The notes under the pieces are model-generated. The model ran no database searches and was not told the origin of the DNA. It was given only the letters and a program-made list of their open reading frames with translations. From an uncultured Winogradskyella sp. (GTDB lineage Bacteria > Bacteroidota > Bacteroidia > Flavobacteriales > Flavobacteriaceae), in NCBI RefSeq assembly GCF_947496485.1, contig NZ_CANMCZ010000002.1, forward strand, positions 372,001 to 436,000: 64,000 nucleotides of DNA. Reading direction: 5' to 3'. Positions 8,546 to 19,331 of the stretch are shown piece after piece. The position numbers and the translations under genes were made by a program. Each line of letters starts with the position of its first letter. Position 1 is the first letter of the stretch.

Positions 8546-9835
8546 ATGAAGCTAATAGAAAATCCAAACAAATCAGAATGGTCAAAAATATTGAAAAGAC
8601 CAACACAAACTGTTGAAGATATTGAGTCAACAGTGATGCAGGTTTTTGAAGATGTTTTAAATACAGGAGACGATGCCATAGATATGTATACATCAAAGTT
8701 TGATGGAGTAGCGCTTAAAAATAATATAGTTACCCAAACTGAAATTAATGAAGCCATCGCTATAGTTTCTGATGAACTAAAATCAGCTATTCAACTTGCA
8801 AAATCAAATATTGAAAAGTTTCACAAGGCTCAGAAAACGGACAAAGTATTTGTGGAAACTATGAGTGGAGTCGAATGCTGGCAAGAAAAGCGACCAATAC
8901 AAAAAGTAGGCTTATATATACCTGGTGGTACAGCACCATTGTTTTCAACAGTTTTAATGTTGGCAGTTCCAGCGCAAATAGCTGGTTGTAAAGAGATTGT
9001 TTTATGTTCACCTCCTAATAAGGAAGGCAAAATTGCAAATGAAATTTTATATGCAGCAGAATTGTGTGGTGTAACCAAAATCATAAAAGTTGGTGGTATA
9101 CAAGCTATCGCTGGGTTGACCTTTGGAACCGAATCCATTTCAAAAGTCTATAAAATTTTCGGTCCAGGAAATCAGTTTGTAACTGTTGCAAAACAATTAG
9201 CTACTAAATATGGTGTAGCTATAGATATGCCTGCAGGACCTAGTGAATTATTGGTTATGGCAGATGAATCAGCAAATGCGGCATATGTTGCTTCAGACTT
9301 GTTGAGTCAGGCGGAACATGGCAGTGATAGTCAGGTGATTTTAGTAACGACTTCTAAATCATTAGCTGAAGATGTAAATATTGAAGTTGAAAAACAAGTC
9401 GAAAGATTGCCTAGAAAAGACATGGCTAAGATTGCTATTTCTAATTCTAAATCTATCATTGTTAAAGACTTTGAAACGGCTCTTGAATTAATTGATGTTT
9501 ATGGTCCAGAACATTTTATTATAGCAACTCAAAATGATGACTTCTTTGTAGATAATATAAATAATGCTGGCTCCGTATTTATTGGTAATTACACTCCAGA
9601 GAGTGCAGGAGATTACGCTTCTGGAACCAATCATACTTTGCCGACTAACGGCTTTTCAAAAGCCTATTCGGGTGTGAATTTAGATAGTTTTCAAAAGAGT
9701 ATGACGTTTCAGAAAATATCAAAGGAAGGTATTCAAAATATAGGAAATGCTATAGAGTTAATGGCTGAAGCTGAAGGTTTACAGGCACATAAAAATGCAG
9801 TAACCTTAAGACTAAAAGATTTAAAAAGCAACTAG
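8546..9835 (+). CDS. hisD: Histidinol dehydrogenase
   Basis: HisD carries out the last two oxidations, from L-histidinol to L-histidine, with NAD and zinc. The 429-residue length is normal when the ATG at 8546 is used, one base after the hisG stop; a longer frame from 8525 would overlap hisG and adds no conserved residues. Characteristic segments are GLYIPGGTAPLFSTVLM, IFGPGNQFV, DMPAGPSELLVMAD, SDLLSQAEHGSDSQ (zinc/catalytic region) and the GPEHFII and GSVFIGNYTPESAGDYASGTNHTLPT motifs that hold the conserved His and Glu residues. Confidence 0.98.
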   Translation: MKLIENPNKSEWSKILKRPTQTVEDIESTVMQVFEDVLNTGDDAIDMYTSKFDGVALKNNIVTQTEINEAIAIVSDELKSAIQLAKSNIEKFHKAQKTDKVFVETMSGVECWQEKRPIQKVGLYIPGGTAPLFSTVLMLAVPAQIAGCKEIVLCSPPNKEGKIANEILYAAELCGVTKIIKVGGIQAIAGLTFGTESISKVYKIFGPGNQFVTVAKQLATKYGVAIDMPAGPSELLVMADESANAAYVASDLLSQAEHGSDSQVILVTTSKSLAEDVNIEVEKQVERLPRKDMAKIAISNSKSIIVKDFETALELIDVYGPEHFIIATQNDDFFVDNINNAGSVFIGNYTPESAGDYASGTNHTLPTNGFSKAYSGVNLDSFQKSMTFQKISKEGIQNIGNAIELMAEAEGLQAHKNAVTLRLKDLKSN

Positions 9836-9922
9836 TTGTCATGCTGAACTTGATTCAGCATCTCAAATAAAATAGATTCTGAAATCGAAGATTCAACGCA
9901 GTTAAATAAATTCAGAATGACA
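9836..9922 (+). repeat. REP-like palindromic repeat between hisD and hisC
   Basis: This 87-base gap contains two nested palindromes: ATGCTGAA at 9841-9848 with TTCAGCAT at 9854-9861, and ATTCTGAA at 9876-9883 with TTCAGAAT at 9911-9918. The same core reappears with four changes at 51693-51715. Such elements are widespread in Flavobacteriaceae intergenic regions and produce false minus-strand reading frames ending in LNQVQHD. It may slow or process the his mRNA here. Confidence 0.7.
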
Positions 9923-9925
9923 AAG

Positions 9926-10969
9926 ATGAAAGAAATAGAAATAAATAATCTCTTAAGAGAAAATATAAGAACAATTAAAGCATATTCCTCTGCAAGAGAT
10001 GAGTATAAAGACACCTCTTCTGACATGGTGTTTATCGATGCCAATGAAAATCCATTTCAAACCAATGTCAATCGGTATCCTGATCCTCAACAGTCAAAAG
10101 TAAAGGAACGTTTAGCTGAAATCAAAGATGTATCTGTATCTCAAATTTTATTAGGAAACGGAAGTGATGAAGTTTTAGATTTGTTATTTAGAGCGTTTTG
10201 CGAACCAAAACAAGACAATGTTATTACATTACCACCAACCTATGGTATGTATTCCGTATTGGCAGATTTAAATGCTGTAGAGATTAAGTCTGTGATGCTA
10301 GATGAGTCTTTTGAACCTAAGGTTACAGAGATATTAGAAACGCAAAACGATAATTCTAAAATCTTGTTTTTATGTTCGCCAAATAATCCAACAGCTAATA
10401 GTTTTAATGCTGATAAAATTGAGCAGTTAATAAATGGATTTAATGGTATTGTCGTTATCGATGAGGCATATATTGATTTTACAAATCAAGAAAGTTGGAT
10501 CACTAGATTAAATGATTTCAATAACCTTGTTGTGACGCAAACCTTATCAAAAGCTTACGGTTTAGCAGGAATACGATTAGGCATATGTTATGCTTCAGAA
10601 TTTGTAATTTCAGTTTTAAATAAAATAAAACCGCCTTATAATGTTAACCAATTAACACAAGAAAAAGCGTTTGAAAGACTGAAAAACATAAACGATGTTA
10701 CTTATGAAGTTGATTTTATATTAAAACAACGGGAGCAACTGATGATTCAATTATCTGGGATCTCATTCATTCAAACTGTTTTTCCTTCAGATGCCAATTT
10801 CATTTTAGCTAAAGTAGATGATGCCAATAAACGCTATATGCAATTAATAGAGAGAGGAATCGTAGTAAGAAACAGAACAACACAACCATTATGCGAAAAC
10901 TGTTTGCGATTTACAATAGGAACTGCAGAAGAAAATAAAACACTAATTAAGACTTTAAACCAATTATAA
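9926..10969 (+). CDS. hisC: Histidinol-phosphate aminotransferase
   Basis: HisC is a fold-type I PLP enzyme that transaminates imidazole acetol phosphate with glutamate. The start at 9926 ([14 protein letters not shown], 347 residues) is preferred over the ATG at 9917, because 9917 lies inside the arm of the intergenic repeat and homologues begin with this sequence. Visible motifs are [37 protein letters not shown] (substrate Asn), VIDEAYIDF (PLP Asp and Tyr) and [14 protein letters not shown], in which the Lys forms the Schiff base. The C terminus ends [10 protein letters not shown]. It overlaps hisB by one base. Confidence 0.96.
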   Translation: MKEIEINNLLRENIRTIKAYSSARDEYKDTSSDMVFIDANENPFQTNVNRYPDPQQSKVKERLAEIKDVSVSQILLGNGSDEVLDLLFRAFCEPKQDNVITLPPTYGMYSVLADLNAVEIKSVMLDESFEPKVTEILETQNDNSKILFLCSPNNPTANSFNADKIEQLINGFNGIVVIDEAYIDFTNQESWITRLNDFNNLVVTQTLSKAYGLAGIRLGICYASEFVISVLNKIKPPYNVNQLTQEKAFERLKNINDVTYEVDFILKQREQLMIQLSGISFIQTVFPSDANFILAKVDDANKRYMQLIERGIVVRNRTTQPLCENCLRFTIGTAEENKTLIKTLNQL

Positions 10970-12102
10970 TGAAGCCTGTATTATTTATAGACAGAGACGG
11001 AACGCTTATCCGAGAACCTGCAGATGAGCAAATTGATTCTTTCGAAAAATTAGAGTTCTATCCAAAAGTATTTCAATACTTAAGCAAAATAGCTAAAGAA
11101 TTGAATTTTGAAATTGTAATGATTACCAATCAAGATGGGCTTGGAACGGCTGTTTATCCTGAAGATACTTTTTGGCCAGTTCATAATTTTATGCTTAAGA
11201 CATTTGAGACTGAAGGTGTGGTTTTTAAAGAACAGTTTATAGACAGAACCTTTGCAAAAGATAATGCGCCAACGCGCAAGCCGAATACAGGTTTATTAAC
11301 GAAGTATTTCTCTGAAGACTATGATTTAGAAAATTCATTTGTTATTGGAGACCGATTAACAGATGTGGAGCTGGCCAAAAATCTAGGTGCTAAAGGTATC
11401 TTTATTAATGATAATACCAACTTAGGTACTGATGAAGTTACTGTTAGCAATAACGAACTTGAACAATATATAGCATTAGAAACGAACGATTGGGAAACTA
11501 TTTATAGATTTCTTAAAACAGCTGATCGTGTTGGGCAAATAGAACGAAACACCAATGAAACAAAGATTAAGATCGACTTAAACTTAGATGGCACAGGAAA
11601 AAGTACTATTGATACAGGAATTGCTTTCTTTGACCATATGTTAGATCAAATTGCTCGTCATGGTCAACTGGATTTAAACATTATAGTTAATGGTGATTTA
11701 GAAGTAGATGAGCATCACACTATTGAAGATACAGCTATAGCGTTAGGAGAAGTGTTTGCAATGACCTTAGGAAATAAGTTAGGAATTGAACGTTATGGAT
11801 TTTGTCTACCTATGGATGATTGCTTAGCGCAAGTTGCTATTGATTTTGGTGGTCGTAATTGGTTGGTTTGGGATGCGGAATTTAAACGCGAAATGATTGG
11901 TAAAATGCCAACAGAAATGTTTTATCATTTCTTTAAATCGTTCACTGATGGCGCAAAATGTAATCTAAATATTAAAGTAGAAGGCACTAACGAGCACCAT
12001 AAAATTGAAGCCATATTTAAAGCGTTTGCTAAAGCAATTAAAATGGCTGTAAAGCAAGATGTAGAAAAAATGATATTGCCGTCAACAAAAGGTATGCTAT
12101 AA
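10969..12102 (+). CDS. hisB: Bifunctional histidinol-phosphatase / imidazoleglycerol-phosphate dehydratase
   Basis: A 377-residue fusion. The N-terminal HAD phosphatase (about residues 1-165) has DRDGT with Asp8 and Asp10, MITNQDG, and [10 protein letters not shown], and removes phosphate from histidinol-phosphate. The C-terminal dehydratase (about 180-377) carries the paired manganese-binding motifs [27 protein letters not shown] and [17 protein letters not shown]. The two-domain form is known from enterobacteria and many Bacteroidota. The start overlaps the hisC stop and the stop overlaps the hisH start (TAATG each time), so translation is coupled through all three genes. Confidence 0.97.
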   Translation: MKPVLFIDRDGTLIREPADEQIDSFEKLEFYPKVFQYLSKIAKELNFEIVMITNQDGLGTAVYPEDTFWPVHNFMLKTFETEGVVFKEQFIDRTFAKDNAPTRKPNTGLLTKYFSEDYDLENSFVIGDRLTDVELAKNLGAKGIFINDNTNLGTDEVTVSNNELEQYIALETNDWETIYRFLKTADRVGQIERNTNETKIKIDLNLDGTGKSTIDTGIAFFDHMLDQIARHGQLDLNIIVNGDLEVDEHHTIEDTAIALGEVFAMTLGNKLGIERYGFCLPMDDCLAQVAIDFGGRNWLVWDAEFKREMIGKMPTEMFYHFFKSFTDGAKCNLNIKVEGTNEHHKIEAIFKAFAKAIKMAVKQDVEKMILPSTKGML

Positions 12103-12683
12103 TGAATTTAACCATAGTAAACTACGGAGCTGGCAATATAAAAAGCATACAATTTGCTTTTCAGCGGTTGGGATATGATGCAGTTTTGACCAATGATGTA
12201 GAGAAAATCATAAAATCTGAAAAGGTTATTTTTCCAGGCGTTGGAGAGGCCAGTTCTGCAATGAAAATGCTCAAAGAAAGTGGTTTAGATACACTTATTC
12301 CAACATTGAAGCAACCTGTTTTGGGCATCTGCTTAGGTATGCAATTAATGTGTAAGCACACCGAAGAAGGAGATACCAATGGACTCGGAATTTTCGATGT
12401 TAATGTAAAGCGATTTTCAGGTGCTGTAAAAGTACCTCAAATGGGTTGGAATACAATTTCAAATCTAAAATCTGATTTATTTAAGGGGATAAAAGAAAAA
12501 GAATACATGTACCTTGTGCATAGCTATTACGCAGAACAGTGTGATGAATCAATTGCAACTTCAGACTATGAGTTAGAATATGCTTCGGCTCTAGAAAATG
12601 ATAATTTCTTTGGCGTACAGTTTCACCCAGAGAAAAGCAGTAAAGCAGGAGAACAAATTTTAAAGAATTTCATTGAATTATAA
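12102..12683 (+). CDS. hisH: Imidazole glycerol phosphate synthase, glutaminase subunit
   Basis: HisH hydrolyses glutamine and channels ammonia to HisF. The 193-residue class I glutamine amidotransferase has the nucleophile Cys77 in GICLGMQLM and the catalytic His-Glu of FGVQFHPEKSS near the C terminus. The opening NYGAGNIKS is the oxyanion-strand signature. It starts on the last base of hisB. A 65-base gap with a strong inverted repeat separates it from hisA, the largest gap in the operon apart from that before hisC. Confidence 0.97.
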   Translation: MNLTIVNYGAGNIKSIQFAFQRLGYDAVLTNDVEKIIKSEKVIFPGVGEASSAMKMLKESGLDTLIPTLKQPVLGICLGMQLMCKHTEEGDTNGLGIFDVNVKRFSGAVKVPQMGWNTISNLKSDLFKGIKEKEYMYLVHSYYAEQCDESIATSDYELEYASALENDNFFGVQFHPEKSSKAGEQILKNFIEL

Positions 12684-12694
12684 AGCTTTTACTA

Positions 12695-12745
12695 TTAGCT
12701 TTTAGCCTTTTCGCTAAAAGTCAAATACTGAAAGCTAAAAGCTAA
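12695..12745 (+). repeat. Inverted repeat between hisH and hisA
   Basis: TTAGCTTTTAGC at 12695-12706 is perfectly complementary to GCTAAAAGCTAA at 12734-12745. An alternative inner hairpin pairs 12699-12706 with 12713-12720 around a 6-base loop. The whole hisH-hisA gap is built from AGCTTTTAG/CTAAAAGCT units. It lacks a terminal T run, so it is more likely an mRNA-stability or dispersed repeat element than a terminator. Confidence 0.65.
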
Positions 12746-12748
12746 ACT

Positions 12749-13483
12749 ATGAGAATTATACCAGCCATTGATATTATAGAAGGAAAATGTGTTCGTTTAA
12801 CAAAAGGCGATTACAATACCAAAAAAATATATAACGAAAATCCTCTTGAAGTCGCTAAAGAATTTGAGGCTTCAGGTATTGAATACTTACACCTTGTAGA
12901 TTTAGACGGAGCTAAGGCCAAGCACATCGTCAATTATAAAGTTCTTGAACTTATTGCTTCAAAAACCAATTTAAAAATTGATTTTGGAGGCGGTTTAAAA
13001 TCTAATGAAGATTTAAATATCGCCTTTAACTCTGGTGCTAGACAAATAACAGGAGGAAGTATTGCAGTTAACGATAGAACTATTTTTGAAGGATGGTTAG
13101 CTAAATACGGTCCACAAAAAATAATATTAGGTGCAGATAGCAATGAAGGTAAAATTGCAATAAACGGTTGGCAAGATAATAGCAAAGAAGAAGTTATTTC
13201 GTTCATAAAAGAGTATCAAAGGAAGCGTATTAAGTACGTGATTTGTACAGATATTTCAAAAGACGGAATGCTAGAAGGACCATCAATTCAGTTATATAAA
13301 AAGATCATTGAAGAATGCAGTAATAGCAGTGGAGCGCAGTCCATAAGTCTTATTGCATCTGGAGGAGTCTCTGGTATTAATGATTTGGATGAGTTAAAAG
13401 CCATTGGTTGTGAAGGAGTAATTATTGGCAAGGCTCTGTATGAGAATAGAATTAGTTTACAAGAATTAGAAAGATTTATATAG
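12749..13483 (+). CDS. hisA: Phosphoribosylformimino-5-aminoimidazole carboxamide ribotide isomerase
   Basis: HisA catalyses the Amadori-type isomerisation of ProFAR to PRFAR. The 244-residue TIM barrel opens with [19 protein letters not shown], holding the first catalytic Asp, and has [10 protein letters not shown], the phosphate-binding DFGGGLKS, the second catalytic Asp in [14 protein letters not shown], and IASGGVS. HisA and HisF are half-barrel duplicates and resemble each other, but the RLTKGDY segment and DGMLEGP separate HisA. It ends two bases before hisF begins. Confidence 0.97.
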   Translation: MRIIPAIDIIEGKCVRLTKGDYNTKKIYNENPLEVAKEFEASGIEYLHLVDLDGAKAKHIVNYKVLELIASKTNLKIDFGGGLKSNEDLNIAFNSGARQITGGSIAVNDRTIFEGWLAKYGPQKIILGADSNEGKIAINGWQDNSKEEVISFIKEYQRKRIKYVICTDISKDGMLEGPSIQLYKKIIEECSNSSGAQSISLIASGGVSGINDLDELKAIGCEGVIIGKALYENRISLQELERFI

Positions 13484-13484
13484 C

Positions 13485-14240
13485 ATGCTTACAAAAAGAA
13501 TCGTTCCCTGCTTAGATATTAAAAACGGTAGAACTGTAAAAGGAGTCAATTTTGTTGATCTTAGAGATGCAGGTGACCCAGTAGAATTAGCAAAACAGTA
13601 TGCTGATTTAGGAGCAGATGAATTGGTGTTTTTGGATATTTCGGCAACACAAGAGAAGCGTAAAACCATGCACGATATGGTGCTAAAAGTTGCTGAGCAA
13701 GTGAATATTCCATTTACAGTAGGTGGTGGAATTTCTTCCATAGAAGATGTTGATGATTTGTTGCATTGTGGTGCTGATAAAGTCTCTATTAACTCATCTG
13801 CAGTAAAACGCCCAGAATTAATTAATGAACTTTCAGATAAATTCGGAAGCCAATGTGTTGTTGTTGCTATAGATGCAAAAGAGATAGAAGGTGAGTGGTT
13901 TGTGCATTTGGCAGGTGGTTCTATTCCAACAGAGATTAAACTATTTGATTGGGCTAAGGAAGTGGAACAGCGTGGAGCAGGCGAAATTTTATTCACATCA
14001 ATGAACCATGATGGTACTAAAGCAGGTTTTGCAAATAAAGCTTTAGCCAAGTTATCTGATTTGGTCAATATTCCAATTATTGCTTCAGGTGGAGCTGGAA
14101 CAATTCAACATTTTGTGGATACCTTTAAAGAAGGTAAAGCAGATGCAGCTTTGGCTGCAAGTGTGTTTCACTTCGGTGAAATACCAATTATAGAATTGAA
14201 AGAAGAATTGAGAAAAAATAATATAGAAGTACGATTATGA
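13485..14240 (+). CDS. hisF: Imidazole glycerol phosphate synthase, cyclase subunit
   Basis: HisF uses ammonia from HisH to close the imidazole ring, producing imidazole glycerol phosphate and AICAR. The 251-residue TIM barrel starts [22 protein letters not shown] with the catalytic Asp, then has [33 protein letters not shown], the second catalytic Asp in [14 protein letters not shown], and IIASGGAGT. These are diagnostic for HisF. It overlaps hisIE by four bases (ATGA), consistent with translational coupling at the end of the operon. Confidence 0.98.
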   Translation: MLTKRIVPCLDIKNGRTVKGVNFVDLRDAGDPVELAKQYADLGADELVFLDISATQEKRKTMHDMVLKVAEQVNIPFTVGGGISSIEDVDDLLHCGADKVSINSSAVKRPELINELSDKFGSQCVVVAIDAKEIEGEWFVHLAGGSIPTEIKLFDWAKEVEQRGAGEILFTSMNHDGTKAGFANKALAKLSDLVNIPIIASGGAGTIQHFVDTFKEGKADAALAASVFHFGEIPIIELKEELRKNNIEVRL

Positions 14241-14839
14241 ATGTAGATTTCAATAAAAATCAAGATGGTCTTGTGCCAGCTATTATTCAAGATGTAACTA
14301 CCAATAAGGTCTTAATGTTGGGTTATATGAATAAGGGAGCACTTGACAAAACAATAGAATCAAAGTTAGTCACTTTTTTCAGTAGAACTAAACAACGCCT
14401 CTGGACAAAAGGTGAAGAGAGTGGCAATGTTCTTAATCTTGTAGATATTAAGCTAGATTGTGATAGTGATTCACTTTTAATTAAAGTCAACCCAGAAGGA
14501 CCAACCTGCCACAAAGGTTCAGATACGTGTTGGAATGAAATGAATAGTCAATCTTATGGTTTTATTTCTCACCTTGAGGACACTATAACTTCAAGAATTG
14601 AATCTGCAGATTCTGAAAAATCTTATGTGGCCTCATTATTTGCAAAAGGAATCAATAAATTAGCTCAAAAAGTAGGAGAGGAAGCAGTAGAAGTTGTTAT
14701 TGAAGCTAAAGACAATAATGACAAGTTGTTTTTAGAGGAAAGTGCGGATTTATTATTTCATTATCTGATGCTTTTACAAGCTAAAGGATATAAATTAGAC
14801 GATGTGGTTTCTGTTTTAAAAAAACGAAACAATAAATAA
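14237..14839 (+). CDS. hisIE: Bifunctional phosphoribosyl-AMP cyclohydrolase / phosphoribosyl-ATP pyrophosphatase
   Basis: A 200-residue fusion for the second and third steps of the pathway. The N-terminal HisI part (about residues 1-110) has [25 protein letters not shown] and the zinc/magnesium region [11 protein letters not shown] with [12 protein letters not shown]. The C-terminal HisE part (about 115-200) has the four-helix pyrophosphohydrolase motif [14 protein letters not shown] and [14 protein letters not shown]. With this gene every enzyme from ATP and PRPP to histidine is encoded in the cluster. No obvious hairpin terminator follows, but a different transcription unit starts within 100 bases. 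Confidence 0.97.
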   Translation: MNVDFNKNQDGLVPAIIQDVTTNKVLMLGYMNKGALDKTIESKLVTFFSRTKQRLWTKGEESGNVLNLVDIKLDCDSDSLLIKVNPEGPTCHKGSDTCWNEMNSQSYGFISHLEDTITSRIESADSEKSYVASLFAKGINKLAQKVGEEAVEVVIEAKDNNDKLFLEESADLLFHYLMLLQAKGYKLDDVVSVLKKRNNK

Positions 14840-14932
14840 TTTGTAAGTCGTTTATCGATAAAATAAGGATTTGGACGTATAATAGCTTAAATAATTTTAT
14901 ATTGGACTTGTTAACCTAACTAACAACCAAAA

Positions 14933-17900
14933 ATGAAATTTTTAAGACTACCCCTATTATTTATTTTCGTGTGCTTATCTTATTCTAATATACAAGCACA
15001 AGTTTCTACTAAATATTCAGAAAATTTAATTGATTATCAAGAAGTTAAAATTGATATTGATCGATTAAAAAGTAACTTGCAGAATGCCCGAATAAAAGGT
15101 ACAGCTGCTCAAAACAAAAATTCTAATACTATTGTGGAACTACCAATTCCTAAAGGCGGAATGCAACAATTTAGAGTTGTAGAGTCTCCTATTCTTTCTC
15201 CGGAGCTATCAGCAGCACGTCCAGAGGTAAAAAGTTATATTGCTAAAGGTATTGATGATCCCACAGCAACGACTAGATTCAACATTACTTCCGCAGGATT
15301 TTATGGTGTGATTAAAAGTGTAGATGGTATCTCTATAATAGAAAAAATGGATAGAACAAGTCGTGATAATCAATATATAACATACTACGACCATAATATT
15401 ATACAACATGCTGGTGAATTTGAATGTCAGTCAGAAGAAGAATCAGAATCACGTTCTTATACACCTACATATGGTCGTATTGACTCTTGTTTTCAAATTG
15501 GTGATAACTTACGTAGTTATGAGATGGTACTTACTTGTTCTGGTGAATTTTATGCATTAAATGGAGGAACTGACCCTTTGGTCGAGGCTGCTCTTTTAAA
15601 TAGGATTACTCAAGTTAATACTGTTTATGAAACTGAAGTAGCAACTACTTTTTCTATTGTTGAATTTCTACTTAATAGTGACCCAGCTACAGATCCTTAC
15701 AGTGATCCAACAAATACATTTAGCTCCATTACTGAAACAGAAAATTATATTAATGCTAATGTAAGTGTTAGTTCTTGGGATATTGGGCATGGTTTTCACG
15801 AAATCACTTGTGGTAGCGGTTGTGGATGGGCTGGCAGAGCTGGCTTAGGAGTAGTTTGTACTACAGCAAAGGCTAGAGGATATACCTATTTACCTAATGA
15901 TATCCCAACTGCAATTACAGTATTACTCCATGAGTTTGGACATCAATTCAGTAACAGGCATACTAATTACGGATGTAATTCAAATAATGCTTGTAGCCGT
16001 TACGAACCAGGACAAGGATCTACTATTATGAGTACAGGTGCAGGTTGTGACGCTGGTGATGATTTTGCTAATCGGACGGATTATTTTAGTGTAGCGAGTT
16101 TACAATCAATGATAAATTTTATGGATGCAGGTTTGTTTGTTACTGGTACATCTTGTGGATCAGTAACTATAGGCGGATGGTCTGACTGTTCCACACTTAT
16201 CCCAACAGGAAACAATATGCCAAGTTCGGATGCAAATGTTAATAGTATAAATGGCCTGGTTATTCCTCATAGTACACCTTTTTTACTAACTGGTTCTGGG
16301 TCTGATCCTGACGGAGTTAGTAGTCTTACTTACAATTGGGAACAATATGATACTGATTATGCTGGATCTGATGCGCCAGATGATACAGCAACAAGTACAA
16401 CAGCACCGCTATTTAGAAGTTTTCCTCCTTCAACAAGTAATGAAAGAACAGTACCAATACTATCTTCAGTTTTAGCTGGAAATATAACTACAGGAACTGG
16501 TGAAGTCTTACCTAGTGTTGCTAGAAATCTAACATGGAGACTCACAGTAAGAGATAATGAAATTGGTGGAGGTGGAGTGGCCTGTGACCAAATATCTTTG
16601 ACCGTTGGTGCAGATGGTCCGTTTAGGATTTCATCTCAAAATTCAACAACAGCTTGGATGGCAGGAGATACTGAAACTGTAACCTGGGATGTAGCAAATA
16701 CAGATAATGCAATTTATACTTGTGCTAATGTTGATGTTTTGTATTCATCAGATGGTGGTAATACATTTTCTACAACTTTAGCTAGTGGAGTCCCAAATAA
16801 TGGTTCTGTCAATATAACAGTTCCGGGTTTATCTACTACTACAGGGAGAATAAAAATTGTATGTACAGGTGGCTCAAATATATTTTTTGATATAAATGAT
16901 GTTGATATTTTAGTGACTTCATCATGTAATGCTGTTGTTTCTACTATTACCAATAGTAATGCAGTTACTGAGACAGAAGGTGATAGTAGTCTTAATCTTA
17001 ATTTAATGGCTGGTGTTCCTGTTAATTCTGTTTCTGGTGTGTTGGATGCTAGTGATGGCAATACCAATCTAACTGTCGAAAACAATGGAACAGATACATG
17101 TATTCCTTTAGGATTAACTCCAAAATTTGAGACTATTGAATTAGCATCTGCATCAAATTCTAATGTAACTTTTACTAGAACTCAGCAAGCTGATTATTTT
17201 AGTATGATAGGTTTATTTGAAGGGAGTTATAACACAGGTAGCGTTTGTGATAATTGGTTGAATTCTAATGGGAATTATGATGGTGGGTCCATCGTCTCTT
17301 TTAGCAGTAGTTTCGTTGAACCCTTAGCGATAGGCACCAAGTATGTTTTATTAACTTCTGGTTTTTATTCTACAACACCACCTGTTGGAAATTACGACAT
17401 AAATTTTTCTGAGACATTATACAATGTTGGAGCATTAAATGTTACAGGATATTTATATACATATGTTATAGTTAATAACACCTCAGGAAATATCATTGCT
17501 TTTGATGAAGATTCAGATTTATCAAACCAGTCAAACTTTCCAAGTGGAAATTATTCAGTTTATGGATTGTCTTATTTAGCAGGTGAACCAATAGCTTCAT
17601 ATATTGGAGGTGCTTTTTCTAATTTTCAATCAGATCTTGTGAGTACTGCTTTTTGTGGAGCCTTAAGTTCTAATAGTGTTTTGGTTAATATCTTGCCAGG
17701 TACACCAACAACCTATACCTACAATAACAGTTGGTCACCGAGTAATCCTGAAGGTGTATCTTCTGCTAGCGATAATATCGTAGTTGAAGCTGGTATAGCA
17801 AATATTTCTATCAATACAAACTGTAATAATTTAACTGTAAACCCAGGAGCAGCTTTAACTATAGATGCTGGTGTTACCATTACTGCAACAGTAATAGAAT

Positions 17901-19288
17901 TAAATTCTACATCACAACTATTTTCGAGCTTAATATCAGATGGTAGTATAGTAGGAACAGTTAATTATAATAGGTTTGTATCACAGGTTGGTCCTATAGG
18001 AACAAATGACTTAATATCTGCACCAATTTCTGGTCAACTGTTTCCGGCTTTTTCAACTTTGAATTTAAACTTACCCGCTTCAGGTTCAATAAGAGCATTT
18101 GCACCATATAATACAGCATCGGGAGCGTATCAGAATTACGATATAGTTGCAAATTTACTAACGACAATAAATCCTGGTATTGGTTATAGAACTGCCACAA
18201 CCGACGGAAGTACGCTTACATTCACTGGCAATATTATAACAAGCGACGTATTAGATGTTCCAATTACAGATGCTGCAGCTGGCTCTGCCTGGAATCTTAT
18301 AGGAAATCCTTACCCTTCATATATAGATTTTGAAACTTTTTTTAATCTTAATTCTAGTGAGTTTGCTACCGGAACTGCTTTTCAAGCTATTTATGGATAC
18401 GACGGAAGTGCGAGTAATGGATGGACAGTGTGGAATTTAGCAACTATTGCTGATGGATCAGTAACAGAATTAATTGCACCAGGTCAAGGATTTTTTGTAA
18501 AGTCTAAAACAGGTGGAGGATTAGTGGACTTTACAACTTCTATGCGAAGAACTGGTTCTTCTGACGATTTTATTATGGGTAGAAACCCTATTAATAATGT
18601 TGCATTATGTAAACTTAACTTAAGTAGTTTAACAAATAATAGTTCAACACAAATATACTTTATAGAAGGTACAACTAGAGGTTTAGATGTTGGTTATGAT
18701 GCAGGTAATTATACTGCAAGCACAACAGATTTTTTAATCTATTCTAACTTGGTAGAAGAGAATTCTGGTTTAGATATGGCTATTCAATCATTACCTTATG
18801 ATGACTTTAATAATGTTGTTATTCCACTTGGTATTAATGCCGAATCTGGAGTAGTATTAACCATTACAATAGATGATATATCAACTCTACCATCCGATAT
18901 CAATGTGTATCTAGAAGATAATGTTACAAATACATGGACATTATTAAATGATGGTGATTATACATTTTCTCCTTCAGTTGATTTAAGCGGAACTGGGCGT
19001 TTCTACATACATTATTCTTCTGTAACCTTATCTACTGAAAATATTCATTGGGATAATCTACAGATTTATAATACAACATCTCCAAAGGAAATCATTGTAA
19101 AAGGGCAATTGTCTGAGGATACTGAAGCAAGTTTGTATGATAATAGAGGGCGTTTAATATTAAAGAAAAAGTTAGAATTATCTAGCATCCGTAATACTAT
19201 AGATGTTTCAAGTTTAGGTACAGGAGTTTATATTGTTAAGGTGTTTAGTGATAGTCAAACAAAAACTCAGAAGTTAGTTATTAAGTAA
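14933..19288 (+). CDS. Secreted reprolysin-like zinc metallopeptidase with T9SS sorting domain
   Basis: A 1451-residue exported protein. A signal peptide (about 1-22, ending IQAQ) is followed by a propeptide-like region, then a metzincin-type catalytic domain with the zinc site HEFGHQFSNRH (His333, Glu334, His337, third His further on). The Met-turn region SGSTIMST-like reads GSTIMSTGAG. Ig-like and cleaved-adhesin-like repeats fill the middle, and the last 75 residues form a type A T9SS sorting signal ending in GTGVYIVKVFSDSQTKTQKLVIK-like strands with conserved TKKLVIK-type tail. Such proteins are sent to the cell surface or medium by the type IX system and digest proteins. It is monocistronic. 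Confidence 0.92.
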   Translation: MKFLRLPLLFIFVCLSYSNIQAQVSTKYSENLIDYQEVKIDIDRLKSNLQNARIKGTAAQNKNSNTIVELPIPKGGMQQFRVVESPILSPELSAARPEVKSYIAKGIDDPTATTRFNITSAGFYGVIKSVDGISIIEKMDRTSRDNQYITYYDHNIIQHAGEFECQSEEESESRSYTPTYGRIDSCFQIGDNLRSYEMVLTCSGEFYALNGGTDPLVEAALLNRITQVNTVYETEVATTFSIVEFLLNSDPATDPYSDPTNTFSSITETENYINANVSVSSWDIGHGFHEITCGSGCGWAGRAGLGVVCTTAKARGYTYLPNDIPTAITVLLHEFGHQFSNRHTNYGCNSNNACSRYEPGQGSTIMSTGAGCDAGDDFANRTDYFSVASLQSMINFMDAGLFVTGTSCGSVTIGGWSDCSTLIPTGNNMPSSDANVNSINGLVIPHSTPFLLTGSGSDPDGVSSLTYNWEQYDTDYAGSDAPDDTATSTTAPLFRSFPPSTSNERTVPILSSVLAGNITTGTGEVLPSVARNLTWRLTVRDNEIGGGGVACDQISLTVGADGPFRISSQNSTTAWMAGDTETVTWDVANTDNAIYTCANVDVLYSSDGGNTFSTTLASGVPNNGSVNITVPGLSTTTGRIKIVCTGGSNIFFDINDVDILVTSSCNAVVSTITNSNAVTETEGDSSLNLNLMAGVPVNSVSGVLDASDGNTNLTVENNGTDTCIPLGLTPKFETIELASASNSNVTFTRTQQADYFSMIGLFEGSYNTGSVCDNWLNSNGNYDGGSIVSFSSSFVEPLAIGTKYVLLTSGFYSTTPPVGNYDINFSETLYNVGALNVTGYLYTYVIVNNTSGNIIAFDEDSDLSNQSNFPSGNYSVYGLSYLAGEPIASYIGGAFSNFQSDLVSTAFCGALSSNSVLVNILPGTPTTYTYNNSWSPSNPEGVSSASDNIVVEAGIANISINTNCNNLTVNPGAALTIDAGVTITATVIELNSTSQLFSSLISDGSIVGTVNYNRFVSQVGPIGTNDLISAPISGQLFPAFSTLNLNLPASGSIRAFAPYNTASGAYQNYDIVANLLTTINPGIGYRTATTDGSTLTFTGNIITSDVLDVPITDAAAGSAWNLIGNPYPSYIDFETFFNLNSSEFATGTAFQAIYGYDGSASNGWTVWNLATIADGSVTELIAPGQGFFVKSKTGGGLVDFTTSMRRTGSSDDFIMGRNPINNVALCKLNLSSLTNNSSTQIYFIEGTTRGLDVGYDAGNYTASTTDFLIYSNLVEENSGLDMAIQSLPYDDFNNVVIPLGINAESGVVLTITIDDISTLPSDINVYLEDNVTNTWTLLNDGDYTFSPSVDLSGTGRFYIHYSSVTLSTENIHWDNLQIYNTTSPKEIIVKGQLSEDTEASLYDNRGRLILKKKLELSSIRNTIDVSSLGTGVYIVKVFSDSQTKTQKLVIK

Positions 19289-19331
19289 CAAAACCTTTTG
19301 GAATCAATAAGAAATTGGCGTTCTTACTACC

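Noticed and set aside
9832..10044. Minus-strand frame of 70 residues ending LNQVQHDN
   Set aside because: It is antisense to hisC and its tail is the translation of the palindromic repeat, a known source of false genes.
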